64,000 nt of DNA from Fidelibacterota bacterium 408169 (lineage in GTDB: Bacteria; Fidelibacterota; Marinisomatia; Marinisomatales; TCS55). The position numbers were made by a program, and so were the translations under genes. The stretch covers positions 110,765-174,764 of the forward strand of contig NNSG01000005.1 in assembly GCA_002256485.1 (NCBI GenBank), given 5' to 3'. This document shows, in pieces, positions 25,793 through 35,297 of this stretch. The notes below the pieces were generated by a model. That model ran no database searches, was not told the origin of the DNA, and saw only the letters and a program-made list of their open reading frames with translations. The stretch's first letter is position 1; the number at the start of each line of letters is the position of its first letter.

Positions 25793-26572
25793 TTACTTTG
25801 CAAGCTCTGAAAATTCAGAAATTGTGAGTGTTTCAGGGCGGCGAGTGAAATCGATTTTTTCTTTTAATTCTTCAGAAATTCCGAAGCCGGAAAGAGTATT
25901 CCGCAACATTTTCCTGCGACGTGAAAAGGCTGATGCGACTATTTTTTCAAATCGATCAAAATTCTCATCTTTCACTAATGGATCATGGTGTTTTTCCAAT
26001 TTTATTATGGCAGATTTAATTTTTGGCTTAGGAATAAATACATCAGGCGGAATTGTAAAACACGTTTCAACATTTAAAAATGCACCAATCATCACTGTTA
26101 AGCGGCCGTAAGCTTTCGTACCAATGTCGCCTGTGAGTCTATCTGCCATTTCCTTCTGCACCATGAAAAAGGCTTCATTCCAATTGGATCGTTGTTCAAT
26201 CAGCCAAAATAAAATGGGGGATGTGATATTATAAGGAATATTACCAATTATCTTTATGGGTGTGGGGATGGGTAATTCACTCAACTCCTGCCATAATACA
26301 TCTTTGTGGATAAAATGACAATCCCGGAGATCTTCCCGATTATTCAAATATTTTATTAATTTCGGATCAATTTCGATAGCAGCCAGATGATTTACTAAGG
26401 GTAATATTATTTCCGTTAATGCACCTTCACCTGGGCCAATTTCTAAAACCGAATCATCTAGTTTTGGATCGATTGTTCTTACAATTTTTTGCAAAAGATT
26501 GGTATCCGTCAGAAAATTCTGACCCCATTTTTTACGAAATGTATGTTGAGTTTTTTTAGCCACAGAGGTCAC
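25793..26572 (-). CDS. rsmA: 16S rRNA (adenine1518/1519-N6) dimethyltransferase
   Basis: 259 aa. The KsgA start KKWGQNFLTD is present, then the SAM motif VLEIGPGEGALT, the acidic AAIEIDPKL, the catalytic NIPYNITSP (motif IV) and the C-terminal helical domain (KIVASAFSRRRKMLRNTLSG). It dimethylates two adenines near the 3' end of 16S rRNA during 30S assembly. It is followed by rpoD and preceded by tatD with a gap of 8 nt, so it belongs to the leftward housekeeping unit. Confidence 0.95.
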   Translation of the reverse strand: MTSVAKKTQHTFRKKWGQNFLTDTNLLQKIVRTIDPKLDDSVLEIGPGEGALTEIILPLVNHLAAIEIDPKLIKYLNNREDLRDCHFIHKDVLWQELSELPIPTPIKIIGNIPYNITSPILFWLIEQRSNWNEAFFMVQKEMADRLTGDIGTKAYGRLTVMIGAFLNVETCFTIPPDVFIPKPKIKSAIIKLEKHHDPLVKDENFDRFEKIVASAFSRRRKMLRNTLSGFGISEELKEKIDFTRRPETLTISEFSELAK

Positions 26573-26580
26573 AGAAGATT

Positions 26581-27339
26581 CTAAAGATTAAAGAGATCAG
26601 TAGCATTTGAAGTCGTTTTTTCAGCAATTTCTTCCAAGGGAACATTGTGAATTTCTGCAAGTTTTTCCGCCACAAAACGAGTACGCCCTGGTTCATTTGG
26701 TTTTCCTCGATAAGGGACAGGGCTCAAATAGGGTGAATCTGTTTCCACAAGTAATTTATCCAATGGCAGCTCTTTTGCTACATCGGGCAAATGGCTGTTT
26801 TTAAATGTAAGATTGCCTGAAAAAGAAATATAATATCCCATTTTAATAAATGCTTCAGCTGTTTTGAGATCGCTTGAAAAACAATGGGCAACTCCGGTTA
26901 TACTTGGAAATTCAGATAAAATTTTGATTACTTCTGCATCCGCATCTCTATTATGAAAAATAACCGGTTTTTCTAATTGTTGCGCTAAAGACAACTGTTC
27001 ACGAAATACCTTTACCTGAATTTCCGATTCAGAAATATTTCGGTAATAATCCAGTCCCATTTCTCCGATTGCGACCATTTTTGGAAATGTCATTAAATCA
27101 GTAATCTGGTCCAGATAATCTTTCGACACATCCTTTGCATCGTGTGGATGAACACCGGCAGACGCATATATATTTTCATTGGTTTCTGCCAATGCCAAGC
27201 ATTCTTTTGAATCATCAAGATTCGTTCCTACAGAAATAAAGCGATTTACACCTAATTTATTCGCACGATTTAATACATTGTCTAAATCGTTTTTTAGATC
27301 CTCATAGAAAAGATGGCTGTGGGTATCTATCAATTCCAT
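26581..27339 (-). CDS. tatD: TatD-family metal-dependent deoxyribonuclease
   Basis: 252 aa. Metal ligands in order: DTHSHL at the N-terminus, the Glu of AIGEMGLDYYR (about 95), His in VIFHNRDAD (about 125), His in GVAHCFSS (about 150) and Asp in LLVETDSPYL (about 200), followed by YRGKPNEPGRT. TatD enzymes are 3'-5' exonucleases or AP-type nucleases in DNA repair and degradation. It lies between metG and rsmA, a neighbourhood seen in many bacteria. Confidence 0.93.
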   Translation of the reverse strand: MELIDTHSHLFYEDLKNDLDNVLNRANKLGVNRFISVGTNLDDSKECLALAETNENIYASAGVHPHDAKDVSKDYLDQITDLMTFPKMVAIGEMGLDYYRNISESEIQVKVFREQLSLAQQLEKPVIFHNRDADAEVIKILSEFPSITGVAHCFSSDLKTAEAFIKMGYYISFSGNLTFKNSHLPDVAKELPLDKLLVETDSPYLSPVPYRGKPNEPGRTRFVAEKLAEIHNVPLEEIAEKTTSNATDLFNL

Positions 27340-27376
27340 TTATTTTGGATATAATTGAATAACTAAATAAATAATA

Positions 27377-29224
27377 TTAATAAACTTTTTTTCCTGAAGC
27401 TACTTTATCACCATCCACAATGATTAATGATAAATCTTTCTTTCTTGAAGTAGCCAAAAGCATTCCTTTTGATTCCACACCGCGGATAGTAGCCGATTCA
27501 AGATTTGAAACGACAACGACCATTTTACCAATCAATTCTTCCGACGTATAATGATCTGCAATTCCGGAAACAATTTGTCTTTCTTCATTACCCATTTTAA
27601 CTTGAAGTTTATACAGTTTATCACTACCCTCCACTTTCTTAACAGCTAATATTTCAGCTGTTTTTAATCCAAGTTTTTCAACGTCTTCATAATCGATGAA
27701 TTTCTCTTTCTTTTCTATCTTTTCTTTTTTCACATCAATTCGAGGGAACAATGGTGGGTGTTGTTTCAATTTTATTCCGGCGTTTAATCCGCCCCAATTC
27801 AATTCCCTCTTCGAAACGGATAATGTTTCTAAAACAATTTCAGTTCTATGGGGCATGACCGGTTCTAACAATAATGTACCGATTCGCAGCGCTTCCGCAG
27901 CTGTATATAGAACTCTGCCAGCAGCAGACTTATCCTCTTTCACTAATTTCCAAGGAGCCTGTTGTTCCATGTATTTATTAACTCCACGTATAAATTGCAG
28001 TGTTTCTTCTAATGCATCATGAATTTTCATTTCTTCAATCAATTTATGAATCGATTCGACTACTTTTTCAGCTGCATTCTGTATCAGATTTTCAGCATCC
28101 GTATTTTCTCCTGGTTCCGGAACAACGCTGTCAAAATTCTTTTCTATAAGTTTGCTGACTCTGCTTAATAAATTACCAAAATCATTGGCAAGATCGCTGT
28201 TGTAGCGCCTGATAAATGATTCCATTGTAAAACTGGCGTCCTGTCCCAAAACCATTTCCCGCATGAGGTAATAGCGCACCGGGTCCACCCCATATTCTTC
28301 AATGAGATCGAGAGGATCGACAACATTTCCCAGGGATTTGCTCATTTTCGATTCGCCCATCAACCACCAACCGTGAGCGAAAATGGATTTCGGTAAAGGC
28401 ATTTTTGCTGACAAAAGCATTGTGGGCCAATATACAGCGTGAGTCGTCAAAATGTCTTTACCGATCAAATGATAGTCTACCGGCCACCATTTTGTATATG
28501 AATCATTATCCACTCTAAACCCTGTTGCTGTCACATAATTTATAAGGGCGTCAAACCAAACATACGTGACGTAATTAGTATCAAACGGCAGGTCAATTCC
28601 CCAGTTTAATCTGGATTTGGGGCGGGAAATACATAAATCACCGAGAGGTTTACGTAAAAATCCCAACACTTCATTCTTCCGATGTTCCGGTTGAATAAAG
28701 TTCGGATTATTATTTATATGTTCTATCAACGCTTGTTGATAGGATGACATTTTGAAGAAATAGTTTTTTTCCTTCAGTTTTTTAATATCCCTGAAATCAC
28801 CCGATTCTGCTTCTTTCTCCGTAATGAATCGTTCTTCAGACACAGAGTAAAGTCCTTCATATTCATCTTCATAAATATCTCCAGCATCATAAACAGTCTG
28901 TAAAATATCTTGGACTACTTTTACATGTCTACCTTCTGTTGTTCGAATAAAATCATCATTTTGAATATGAAGTTTTTCCCATAATTCTAAAAACTGTGGT
29001 GCCATGTCATCGCAATGCTGCTTCGGATCAACACCTCTTTCTTCTGCTGCCTGTTGAACCTTTTGACCATGTTCATCTAACCCGGTTAAGTAAAATACAT
29101 CCTCACCTGCTGCACGATGATATCTCGCAAGAACATCAGCAAGGATTGTTGTATACGCATGTCCAATATGAGGTTTATCATTCACATAATAAATAGGCGT
29201 TGTTATATAAAATTTTCCTGCCAC
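27377..29224 (-). CDS. metG: methionyl-tRNA synthetase with C-terminal tRNA-binding domain
   Basis: 615 aa, class I synthetase. HIGHAY is at residues 19-24 and KMSKSLGN at about 290. The connective-peptide region lacks the usual zinc cysteines (GLYSVSEERFITEKEAES), which places it among the Cys-poor types. An anticodon-binding helical domain runs at about 350-490, and the last 105 residues are an EMAP/Trbp111-like tRNA-binding and dimerisation domain (LGLKTAEILAVKKVEGSDKLYKLQVKMG). It charges tRNA-Met in the cytoplasm. holB ends 2 nt before its start. Confidence 0.96.
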   Translation of the reverse strand: MAGKFYITTPIYYVNDKPHIGHAYTTILADVLARYHRAAGEDVFYLTGLDEHGQKVQQAAEERGVDPKQHCDDMAPQFLELWEKLHIQNDDFIRTTEGRHVKVVQDILQTVYDAGDIYEDEYEGLYSVSEERFITEKEAESGDFRDIKKLKEKNYFFKMSSYQQALIEHINNNPNFIQPEHRKNEVLGFLRKPLGDLCISRPKSRLNWGIDLPFDTNYVTYVWFDALINYVTATGFRVDNDSYTKWWPVDYHLIGKDILTTHAVYWPTMLLSAKMPLPKSIFAHGWWLMGESKMSKSLGNVVDPLDLIEEYGVDPVRYYLMREMVLGQDASFTMESFIRRYNSDLANDFGNLLSRVSKLIEKNFDSVVPEPGENTDAENLIQNAAEKVVESIHKLIEEMKIHDALEETLQFIRGVNKYMEQQAPWKLVKEDKSAAGRVLYTAAEALRIGTLLLEPVMPHRTEIVLETLSVSKRELNWGGLNAGIKLKQHPPLFPRIDVKKEKIEKKEKFIDYEDVEKLGLKTAEILAVKKVEGSDKLYKLQVKMGNEERQIVSGIADHYTSEELIGKMVVVVSNLESATIRGVESKGMLLATSRKKDLSLIIVDGDKVASGKKVY

Positions 29225-29225
29225 G

Positions 29226-30362
29226 TCAGGCTTTTCCCTTTAAATAATGTTGAATATCTACCAGCATATTTGTGAGCGTTAAAGGCATATAAAAATTTCT
29301 ATTCACAGATTCCATAGTCGTTTCAATTACAGAATTAACGGCAGTAAGGTTTGCATGAGGATAAGAAGTTGAGAATAATTTTAGTGCATCTGCAAAACCA
29401 TTCTGAGCTAGTGGAGCATTAATATTCTGACATAATCGGTACGATTGGTGGAACCAGGTTTGTAAGAGAAATAATTCAAAGTTGAATTCTTCGGGATTAG
29501 TCCGCACTTTTCTGGACATATTATTTATGTAAGTTCGCCAATCATTTCCATTGGGATTCACGACTATTTCAACTTGGTCTTTCATTATTTTCAAAATGTC
29601 GGCTATTGGTCTTTCAGATAAAAACCTCGCCTTGTGAATATTACCATCAGACAAATATGCATAAAATTCAGATTCCCTCAAACCAACGCCTCTTTCAGTC
29701 AAATATGCACTAACAATGTCTTGGGATATGGGTGGAAAATCAATTTGCTGACACCGGGATTGAATTGTGGATAAAAGCATGGATTTATGATCCGTGACAA
29801 GTATGAGAGTGGTTTTTTTTGGTGGTTCTTCTAAAATTTTCAGCAGTGCATTGGCCGAAGCACCATCTCCATCAGATAGAAAATGAGCATCAAAAATCAA
29901 TACAGTCTTGTAACCATAATCCACAGATTTAAGATAAAGTTTTTTCCGTAATTCACGTATGGAATTAATCAGAATTCTTTTTGCCCGAGGAAGTTTAATT
30001 TTTTGAAATGGGTCGGAACCTTTCTTTTGCAAAAGGTCTGTTAAAAGTGCTGCATTATCATCACCAATAATGGTGAGAACATCTGTATCTTTATCGAAGC
30101 TGGTTTTTTTTCGAGGCAATGGTACAACCACATGAAGATGCTCATGCTGCATCGTGGCAAAGCGAATACATGATGAACATTTTCCGCAAACAATTTCATT
30201 CCCCTGGCAATTCAATGCAGCGGAAAATGCCAAAGCGATGGCTTCTTTTCCTGAACCTTCCGGACCGCTGAATAAGTATGCACTACCCACACGGTTAGAT
30301 GAAAGTATCTTTGTTATACGCTGCCAGACGCCTGGCTGAAAATGTGTTGGGTTAAATTTCAT
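29226..30362 (-). CDS. holB: DNA polymerase III delta' subunit-like clamp-loader ATPase
   Basis: 378 aa from the ATG at 30362, which overlaps the stop of the upstream gene as ATGA; an in-frame ATG at 30377 would lie deeper inside that gene. Walker A GPEGSGKEAIA (about 35-45) is followed by zinc-module cysteines (CQGNEIVCGKCSSC), a long arm, and LLKILEEPPKKTTLILVTD with the sensor region and IQSRCQQIDF. These fit the DnaX/HolB clamp-loader family. It helps load the sliding clamp during replication. Identity as delta' rather than DnaX rests on length and genome context beside metG and tatD. Confidence 0.85.
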   Translation of the reverse strand: MKFNPTHFQPGVWQRITKILSSNRVGSAYLFSGPEGSGKEAIALAFSAALNCQGNEIVCGKCSSCIRFATMQHEHLHVVVPLPRKKTSFDKDTDVLTIIGDDNAALLTDLLQKKGSDPFQKIKLPRAKRILINSIRELRKKLYLKSVDYGYKTVLIFDAHFLSDGDGASANALLKILEEPPKKTTLILVTDHKSMLLSTIQSRCQQIDFPPISQDIVSAYLTERGVGLRESEFYAYLSDGNIHKARFLSERPIADILKIMKDQVEIVVNPNGNDWRTYINNMSRKVRTNPEEFNFELFLLQTWFHQSYRLCQNINAPLAQNGFADALKLFSTSYPHANLTAVNSVIETTMESVNRNFYMPLTLTNMLVDIQHYLKGKA

Positions 30363-31552
30363 TTTTTTACCAACCATTTTTCGGGATCAAGTTTTTGGTC
30401 TTTTCCCCAGATCTCAAAGTGGAGTTTGGAGCCATTTATTGAGCCTGAATCTCCCATATACGCAAGTATATCCCCCGCTCTTACTTCGCTATCCACATTT
30501 GTCTGGATTTTTGTAACATGGCTGTAAATCGTGAAAAAATCACCACCATGATCGATAATAATAATATTTCCATATCCGCGTAAAAACGTAATAGTTGTAA
30601 CAATTCCACCCATCACTGCAGTAATAGGCGTGCCGGGTTTTCCTTTAATATCAATGCCGGTATTGTTTGTAGTTGTTTTTAATTCCGGATTCCATTTCCG
30701 ACCAAATTTGCTAATCACTCTTCCACTTGCCGGCCAGGACAATTGACCTTTCAACGCAGCAAAGGATTTCGTTTTTAACGCTTCCCTCTGGCGACGAATA
30801 CGTTCTGCCCGATCTGCTTTGGCTTTATCATCCTTAATTTTACCAATCAATTCTTCCAGTTGTTTTACGCCTTCTTCTTTTTGCGTAATATATTTTGCCA
30901 ATTCTGTTTTATTGTTACGAATTTTTTCCAGTTCGCGTTTTTTCTGTTTTCGCTTCACTCGTAAATCGGCTATTTGTTTTTCACGTTCTTTTTTCAAACT
31001 AGTACTTTTGCGAAGAATTGCTTCCACATTCAATTTCTTTTTACCAATATTCACCAAAAGCGATCGAATTTGTTTTTTATGCTGCTGGTCAATTTGGGAA
31101 ATTATTTTCTGGTATTTAGTACGATAAACAGCCTGCCTCCAGGATGTTGAGCTCAACACTTTTTCTATATCGGATAATGATCCTTTTTTATATACATGTA
31201 TTGCACGATTTGCATACCGAATTCTTAATTCCTTTAATTCGACTTCACTTTCTGTAATTTCATTTTCTAGCTTTTCAATTTCTGCGCGAGCTGTATTTTC
31301 TTCTTTTTTCAATTCAGTAATCAAACGCTCAACCAATGAAATTTCTTCTTCCAGATTTGTAATTGTTCGGGCTGCTGATTTTTCCCTGTTTTCTTCAGAA
31401 CGAAGTCTGCTGCGGGTGGATTTTATTTCATTTTTCAAATCCTGAATTGCTTTCGATTGATACTTCAGTTCTTTCTGGAAATCACGATCATCTGATTGAG
31501 CCCAGATAATCTGCCCCATAAGAAATAATATGAATGTAATACGCCTATACAT
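30359..31552 (-). CDS. EnvC-like murein hydrolase activator with degenerate M23 domain
   Basis: About 397 aa from the ATG at 31552, which begins a signal peptide (MYRRITFILFLMGQIIWAQ); an ATG at 31600 would add 16 residues. A long coiled coil (about 25-265) is followed by a LytM/M23 domain (about 290-395: GIDIKGKPGTPITAVMGGIV, YGNIIIIDHGGDFFTIYSHV, GSKLHFEIW). Zinc ligands are altered: the first His of HxGxD is Asn and the first His of HxH is Lys, though the Asp and two His remain. This fits EnvC-type proteins that activate cell-division amidases instead of cutting peptidoglycan. First gene of the holB-metG-tatD-rsmA-rpoD-rpsU run. Confidence 0.82.
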   Translation of the reverse strand: MYRRITFILFLMGQIIWAQSDDRDFQKELKYQSKAIQDLKNEIKSTRSRLRSEENREKSAARTITNLEEEISLVERLITELKKEENTARAEIEKLENEITESEVELKELRIRYANRAIHVYKKGSLSDIEKVLSSTSWRQAVYRTKYQKIISQIDQQHKKQIRSLLVNIGKKKLNVEAILRKSTSLKKEREKQIADLRVKRKQKKRELEKIRNNKTELAKYITQKEEGVKQLEELIGKIKDDKAKADRAERIRRQREALKTKSFAALKGQLSWPASGRVISKFGRKWNPELKTTTNNTGIDIKGKPGTPITAVMGGIVTTITFLRGYGNIIIIDHGGDFFTIYSHVTKIQTNVDSEVRAGDILAYMGDSGSINGSKLHFEIWGKDQKLDPEKWLVKK

Positions 31553-31679
31553 AGACTTTAAAAGTACCCAGTTCATCAATCTTGATACAAAGGATTTCAT
31601 ACAATTTAAATTGAACGTATTCTTGACTGGTCTTCTATAAGGTGTCTATTTTAGCCCTTTCAACCCACAGGAGAGAATT

Positions 31680-32177
31680 GTGAAAAGTCCACTTTGGTCA
31701 AATTTATTTAAAAACTGGAACTCGCAGGAAAGTGAAAAAGTCATTGCCCTTAAGCAAGTTCCTGTCTTTGATGGTTTAAGCAATAAAGAACTGGTTGAGA
31801 TTGAAAAACTCACCCACGAACGCACATATCAGTCCGGCGAACATATATTTAAAAACAAAGCTCCCTCAGAAGGAATGTTCATTATTATATCCGGCTCTGT
31901 CGAGATATACCTTGACAATGCTGGATCCAAAAATGTTCTAGCTAAATTAACAAACCCTGATTTTTTTGGAGAGATTGCTCTATTAGATACAGAGCCGCGA
32001 TCAGCTGGAGCCATTACAACTTCACCATCAACCTTGTTGGGGTTTTTCAGGCCAGATTTACTGTCACTCATGGAACGCAATCCTGCATTAAGCAGCAAAA
32101 TCTTGACTAATCTTGGAGCTGTACTCGCCGAACGCTTGCGTAAAACAAACGAACTACTGCCAAAAAGTGATAATTGA
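31680..32177 (+). CDS. cyclic-nucleotide-binding-domain protein without DNA-binding domain
   Basis: 165 aa. Residues about 30-145 form a CNBD (VFDGLSNKELVEIEKL, YQSGEHIFKNKAPSEGMFIIISGSVEIYL) with a phosphate-binding cassette FFGEIALLDTEPRSAGAI. No helix-turn-helix follows, so it is not a Crp-type regulator; it may sense cAMP or another ligand and act on a partner. The GTG start at 31680 is fixed by AGGAG six nt before it. The next gene (membrane permease) overlaps its stop by 1 nt, so the permease is the likely partner. Confidence 0.85.
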   Translation: MKSPLWSNLFKNWNSQESEKVIALKQVPVFDGLSNKELVEIEKLTHERTYQSGEHIFKNKAPSEGMFIIISGSVEIYLDNAGSKNVLAKLTNPDFFGEIALLDTEPRSAGAITTSPSTLLGFFRPDLLSLMERNPALSSKILTNLGAVLAERLRKTNELLPKSDN

Positions 32178-33292
32178 TGGATAAACAAAAAAATTATATC
32201 CAACTTATTTATCGATTAATGGTTGGGTTGCTTTCCATTGGGTTTCTATATGTGATTTGGCCATATATCTCATCCGTTCTTTTAATGCTTGTTTTTGCTT
32301 TTCTTTTTACAACTGTTTTACTTTCCAGCGTTGACTCCTTAGAACGTAAAATTAGAAATCGCGGCATAAGCGTTTTAGCTGTAACAATTGGATTAATTGC
32401 TGCCATTTCAATTTTTATAGGAAGTTTCGCAACCAACTTGGCTGATCAGGCCGGGGATTTTTCCCAGCGACTGGAAACAGAATCATTCATGGATGATTTC
32501 AACAGCTTTATTGATAAAACAAAAGCGAAATTACCTGACTTTACAAAAGGCGGAAATGAAGATGTGGATGCAGCATCAAAACTAAATGAGGTTGTCGGTG
32601 ATTTAATGTCTACATTGCTATCTTTTGCAGGAGCATTAGGCAGTTTTGTTTTTAACATGATTATGGTAATCATTTTTACAATTATCTTACTTCTGAATTA
32701 TCATCAATTCAAAAAATCACTGGTGAGTTTTATTCCCAATAAATATTTTGAGGTTGGACTTCGACTTATTTATAATATTGAACAGCAAGTTTCAAATTAT
32801 TTAAGAGGTCAACTTTTAGCTGCAACAAGTGTGGCCATCATGTCCATTATAGGATTATATATCTTAAATTTCTTTGGGGCAAATTTGACACTTGTTATTT
32901 TTATTGGTATCATTGCCGGGTTGGCAAATTTGATTCCATTGGTCGGTCCCTTTATCGGAATGCTCATTGCCTTTGCTGTTGCGTTGATGAATAATTTGGG
33001 AAATGAAGCTGCTCAAGCTCATATGTTGTTTAATGCCATTCCTTCACCGTTTTATATTCTGGATGTTGCATTGATGTTTATCATTGTTCAGCAAGTCGAC
33101 AATAATTTTATCACTCCTCTTTTGGTGGGTGAAAGTGTTGGGTTGCATCCCATAATGGTTATGATTGCCCTGCTTATCGGAGGAACGCTGATTGGACCCA
33201 TGGGCATGTTGTTTGCTGTCCCGGCAGCAGGAATTATTAAAGTGATTGGCCATGAAATATCATTCGTGACCAAAAATGCTCATTTACTTTAA
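32177..33292 (+). CDS. AI-2E/PerM-family membrane transporter
   Basis: 371 aa from the ATG at 32177 (TGATG junction with the previous stop); a TTG 3 nt earlier is less likely. It has the AI-2E exporter layout: two to three N-terminal membrane helices (about 10-85), a cytoplasmic loop (about 90-145), then helices 150-175, 210-230, 240-275 and 300-365 with GLANLIPLVGPFIGM and NNFITPLLVGESVGLHPIMVMIALLIGG, both typical of the family. Some relatives export autoinducer-2, others act as Na+/H+ antiporters, so the substrate is open. It converges with and overlaps the next gene by 4 nt. Confidence 0.88.
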   Translation: MDKQKNYIQLIYRLMVGLLSIGFLYVIWPYISSVLLMLVFAFLFTTVLLSSVDSLERKIRNRGISVLAVTIGLIAAISIFIGSFATNLADQAGDFSQRLETESFMDDFNSFIDKTKAKLPDFTKGGNEDVDAASKLNEVVGDLMSTLLSFAGALGSFVFNMIMVIIFTIILLLNYHQFKKSLVSFIPNKYFEVGLRLIYNIEQQVSNYLRGQLLAATSVAIMSIIGLYILNFFGANLTLVIFIGIIAGLANLIPLVGPFIGMLIAFAVALMNNLGNEAAQAHMLFNAIPSPFYILDVALMFIIVQQVDNNFITPLLVGESVGLHPIMVMIALLIGGTLIGPMGMLFAVPAAGIIKVIGHEISFVTKNAHLL

Positions 33293-35157
33293 GCATCTTT
33301 TTCGATCTTGAATAATATATAATCTTTAAAGGATAAATACATTTCCCCCCCATCCTCCAAAGGGTATATCCACAATTGGATGGATGATCCGTCTTGATCT
33401 TTCTGCTCAATAATATCTTTTGGATAACCCAGCAATGATTGAATATCAGGGACAGTCATACCAACCGTTAGTGGCGGAGTAGATTCCTTTATAATGGCTC
33501 GCTGGCGAACCACATCCATGCGCTGATCAATTCGACCTGTCATTTCTCGATCCTGGTCAGCATTGAATTTTTTTAATAATTCTTTGAGAATTTTTTCATT
33601 TTTTTCTCCCAACCCACCTGTCATTTCACTTGCATCAACCAGCATTTGGATGGCGGAACGTAATTCTGAGTGATCTGTAACTTTATTGGCCATTTCAACC
33701 AGATGCGTAGCTACTTGATACCGTAGTGTGTTTACTTCAAATTCTAATTGATTATCTTTTTGCAACGCATCATCCAAAAGCAATAATGATTTGCTGTAAA
33801 ATCCATAGCTTAATGCTTTTTCTCCTTGTTGAAGTAAATGCCGGGCTTTATATAGCGGAATTTTAGTTTTTGCAGCTGCTGAAAAATGTTTGATCTTTTC
33901 CATCATTGCAACTGCTTCGTCTGCTCTACCTTGAGCGGATAATAAATCTGCCTTTTCAATTTCAATAATAGCAATATGGTCAAGTTTGTCCTGAATCAGT
34001 TGTCGTATATCACTATCTGCTTTCTTATACGCATCAAGATATCTAGAAATTGATTTTGCAAACATTCCCTTTTTCTCGAAGGCAAGTCCTTCTTCATAAA
34101 GCTGGATTGGGATTTTTTCTTTGCATAAAACAAGAAAATCTTCTGCTCGTTTTCGATTAGAATGATTCGGGTAATCTTTCAGAAATGTTTCAAAATGTTC
34201 ATGGGCTGTGATAAAATCTTTGCGGTAGTAATAACTTTTTCCTTGATCCCCGATGGTTAATCTCCCACCATAAAATATGGAGAAAGTGAAGTGTATTCCA
34301 AAATCCTGTAAATGAAATTGTTTAATTGGTGTAATGTCATCCGGATCATTAATGTCATTAAATTTTGTATAAGCGTAGCGTAAATCAACCCCAAACGAAA
34401 ATCGATTTTGTTTCCCTTTTGAATTATCTGATTTCTTTCCGCTTCCTATGATAAATCTGGGACCCACGGAAAATGACATACTTGGACCAAAAGCCGATGG
34501 TGTAGACAGAAATTCTTTTTTTGAATCTTTATAAAATTGTGAATACGCATACCCCCACGTATACCTTATGTCAATATACCAAGATTCAAACCATTGAAGC
34601 ATTGTGGTATGACTTACTCCCAGATTTAATATACGGGGGGCAAAATAACTTTTACCCGGATCCCAGTCTGGATTCACACTTCCCCAAGTTTCGATTCGAT
34701 CAATTTCACCGGGAATCAACAAGTTACTATAACGAAAATTCAACCCCGTTTGCATATCGAGCCAACTGGCTCTTATAAGAGCATAAAACAAATTTGTTTT
34801 AAGAAAGTCGATGTCCAATTGATGGCCCGTACGTGCAATAATATTGCCTCCATCAAAACCGGACACATCAACTTCATATCTCATCCAATCGGATTTTATT
34901 TTGTCGCCGTCGGCACCGCCACCGCCGTAAAAAAATACACCATAACGAACTTCTGCAGGTAAAAATTTTATAGGATCGTGGAATTCACGTCGATATAAAA
35001 TTTGGTCTTTCCAATAACCCGGTTCGTATTCAATTTCCGTATCAGAACTGAATTGAATTAATCCCCAAAGATAGGATTTTGAAGAATCGGCTTCTCCAGC
35101 ATTTAAACGACAAAAGGATACAAAAATGATTATGTATAGTGTGAACCTCGGATGCAT
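33289..35157 (-). CDS. outer-membrane protein with TPR-like region and BamE-like C-terminus
   Basis: 622 aa with a signal peptide (about 1-20). Residues about 25-310 look like outer-membrane strands with many aromatics (WGLIQFSSD, RYGVFFYGGGG, SWLDMQTGLNFRYSNL, SWYIDIRYTWGYAYSQF). Residues about 320-480 are helical TPR-like repeats (SYYYRKDFITAHEHFETFLKDYPNH, GLAFEKKGMFAKSISRYLDAYKKAD). The last 75 residues resemble a SmpA/BamE fold (LTVGMTVPDIQSLLGYPKDIIEQKDQ). The combination suggests an envelope assembly or scaffolding role; no named family is recognised. Confidence 0.7.
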   Translation of the reverse strand: MHPRFTLYIIIFVSFCRLNAGEADSSKSYLWGLIQFSSDTEIEYEPGYWKDQILYRREFHDPIKFLPAEVRYGVFFYGGGGADGDKIKSDWMRYEVDVSGFDGGNIIARTGHQLDIDFLKTNLFYALIRASWLDMQTGLNFRYSNLLIPGEIDRIETWGSVNPDWDPGKSYFAPRILNLGVSHTTMLQWFESWYIDIRYTWGYAYSQFYKDSKKEFLSTPSAFGPSMSFSVGPRFIIGSGKKSDNSKGKQNRFSFGVDLRYAYTKFNDINDPDDITPIKQFHLQDFGIHFTFSIFYGGRLTIGDQGKSYYYRKDFITAHEHFETFLKDYPNHSNRKRAEDFLVLCKEKIPIQLYEEGLAFEKKGMFAKSISRYLDAYKKADSDIRQLIQDKLDHIAIIEIEKADLLSAQGRADEAVAMMEKIKHFSAAAKTKIPLYKARHLLQQGEKALSYGFYSKSLLLLDDALQKDNQLEFEVNTLRYQVATHLVEMANKVTDHSELRSAIQMLVDASEMTGGLGEKNEKILKELLKKFNADQDREMTGRIDQRMDVVRQRAIIKESTPPLTVGMTVPDIQSLLGYPKDIIEQKDQDGSSIQLWIYPLEDGGEMYLSFKDYILFKIEKDA

Positions 35158-35193
35158 GATAGTTCAAAATAATGCCTATATACATTTTGAGCA

Positions 35194-35207
35194 AGTAACT
35201 TGTTACT
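35194..35207. promoter_or_regulatory. short palindrome in the divergent gap before the DUF4159 gene
   Basis: AGTAAC-TT-GTTACT: 6-nt perfect arms. It shares AGTAAC/GTTACT with the TrmB-like palindromes but has 2 instead of 10 nt between those half-sites, so it is probably a different site. It lies between divergent starts at 35157 and 35298 and may be an operator. Confidence 0.3.
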
Positions 35208-35297
35208 GGAAGTATGGTAAAGGGTGATAGTATTTGTAAATTCCCCGCCGCTCAAATAACAGGAACTATATTACACAAAGTAAATTCCACTAATAAG

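Noticed and set aside
35194..35207. Third TrmB operator
   Set aside because: It shares only the AGTAAC/GTTACT half-sites and lacks the 10-nt middle part, so it is listed as a separate weak palindrome.
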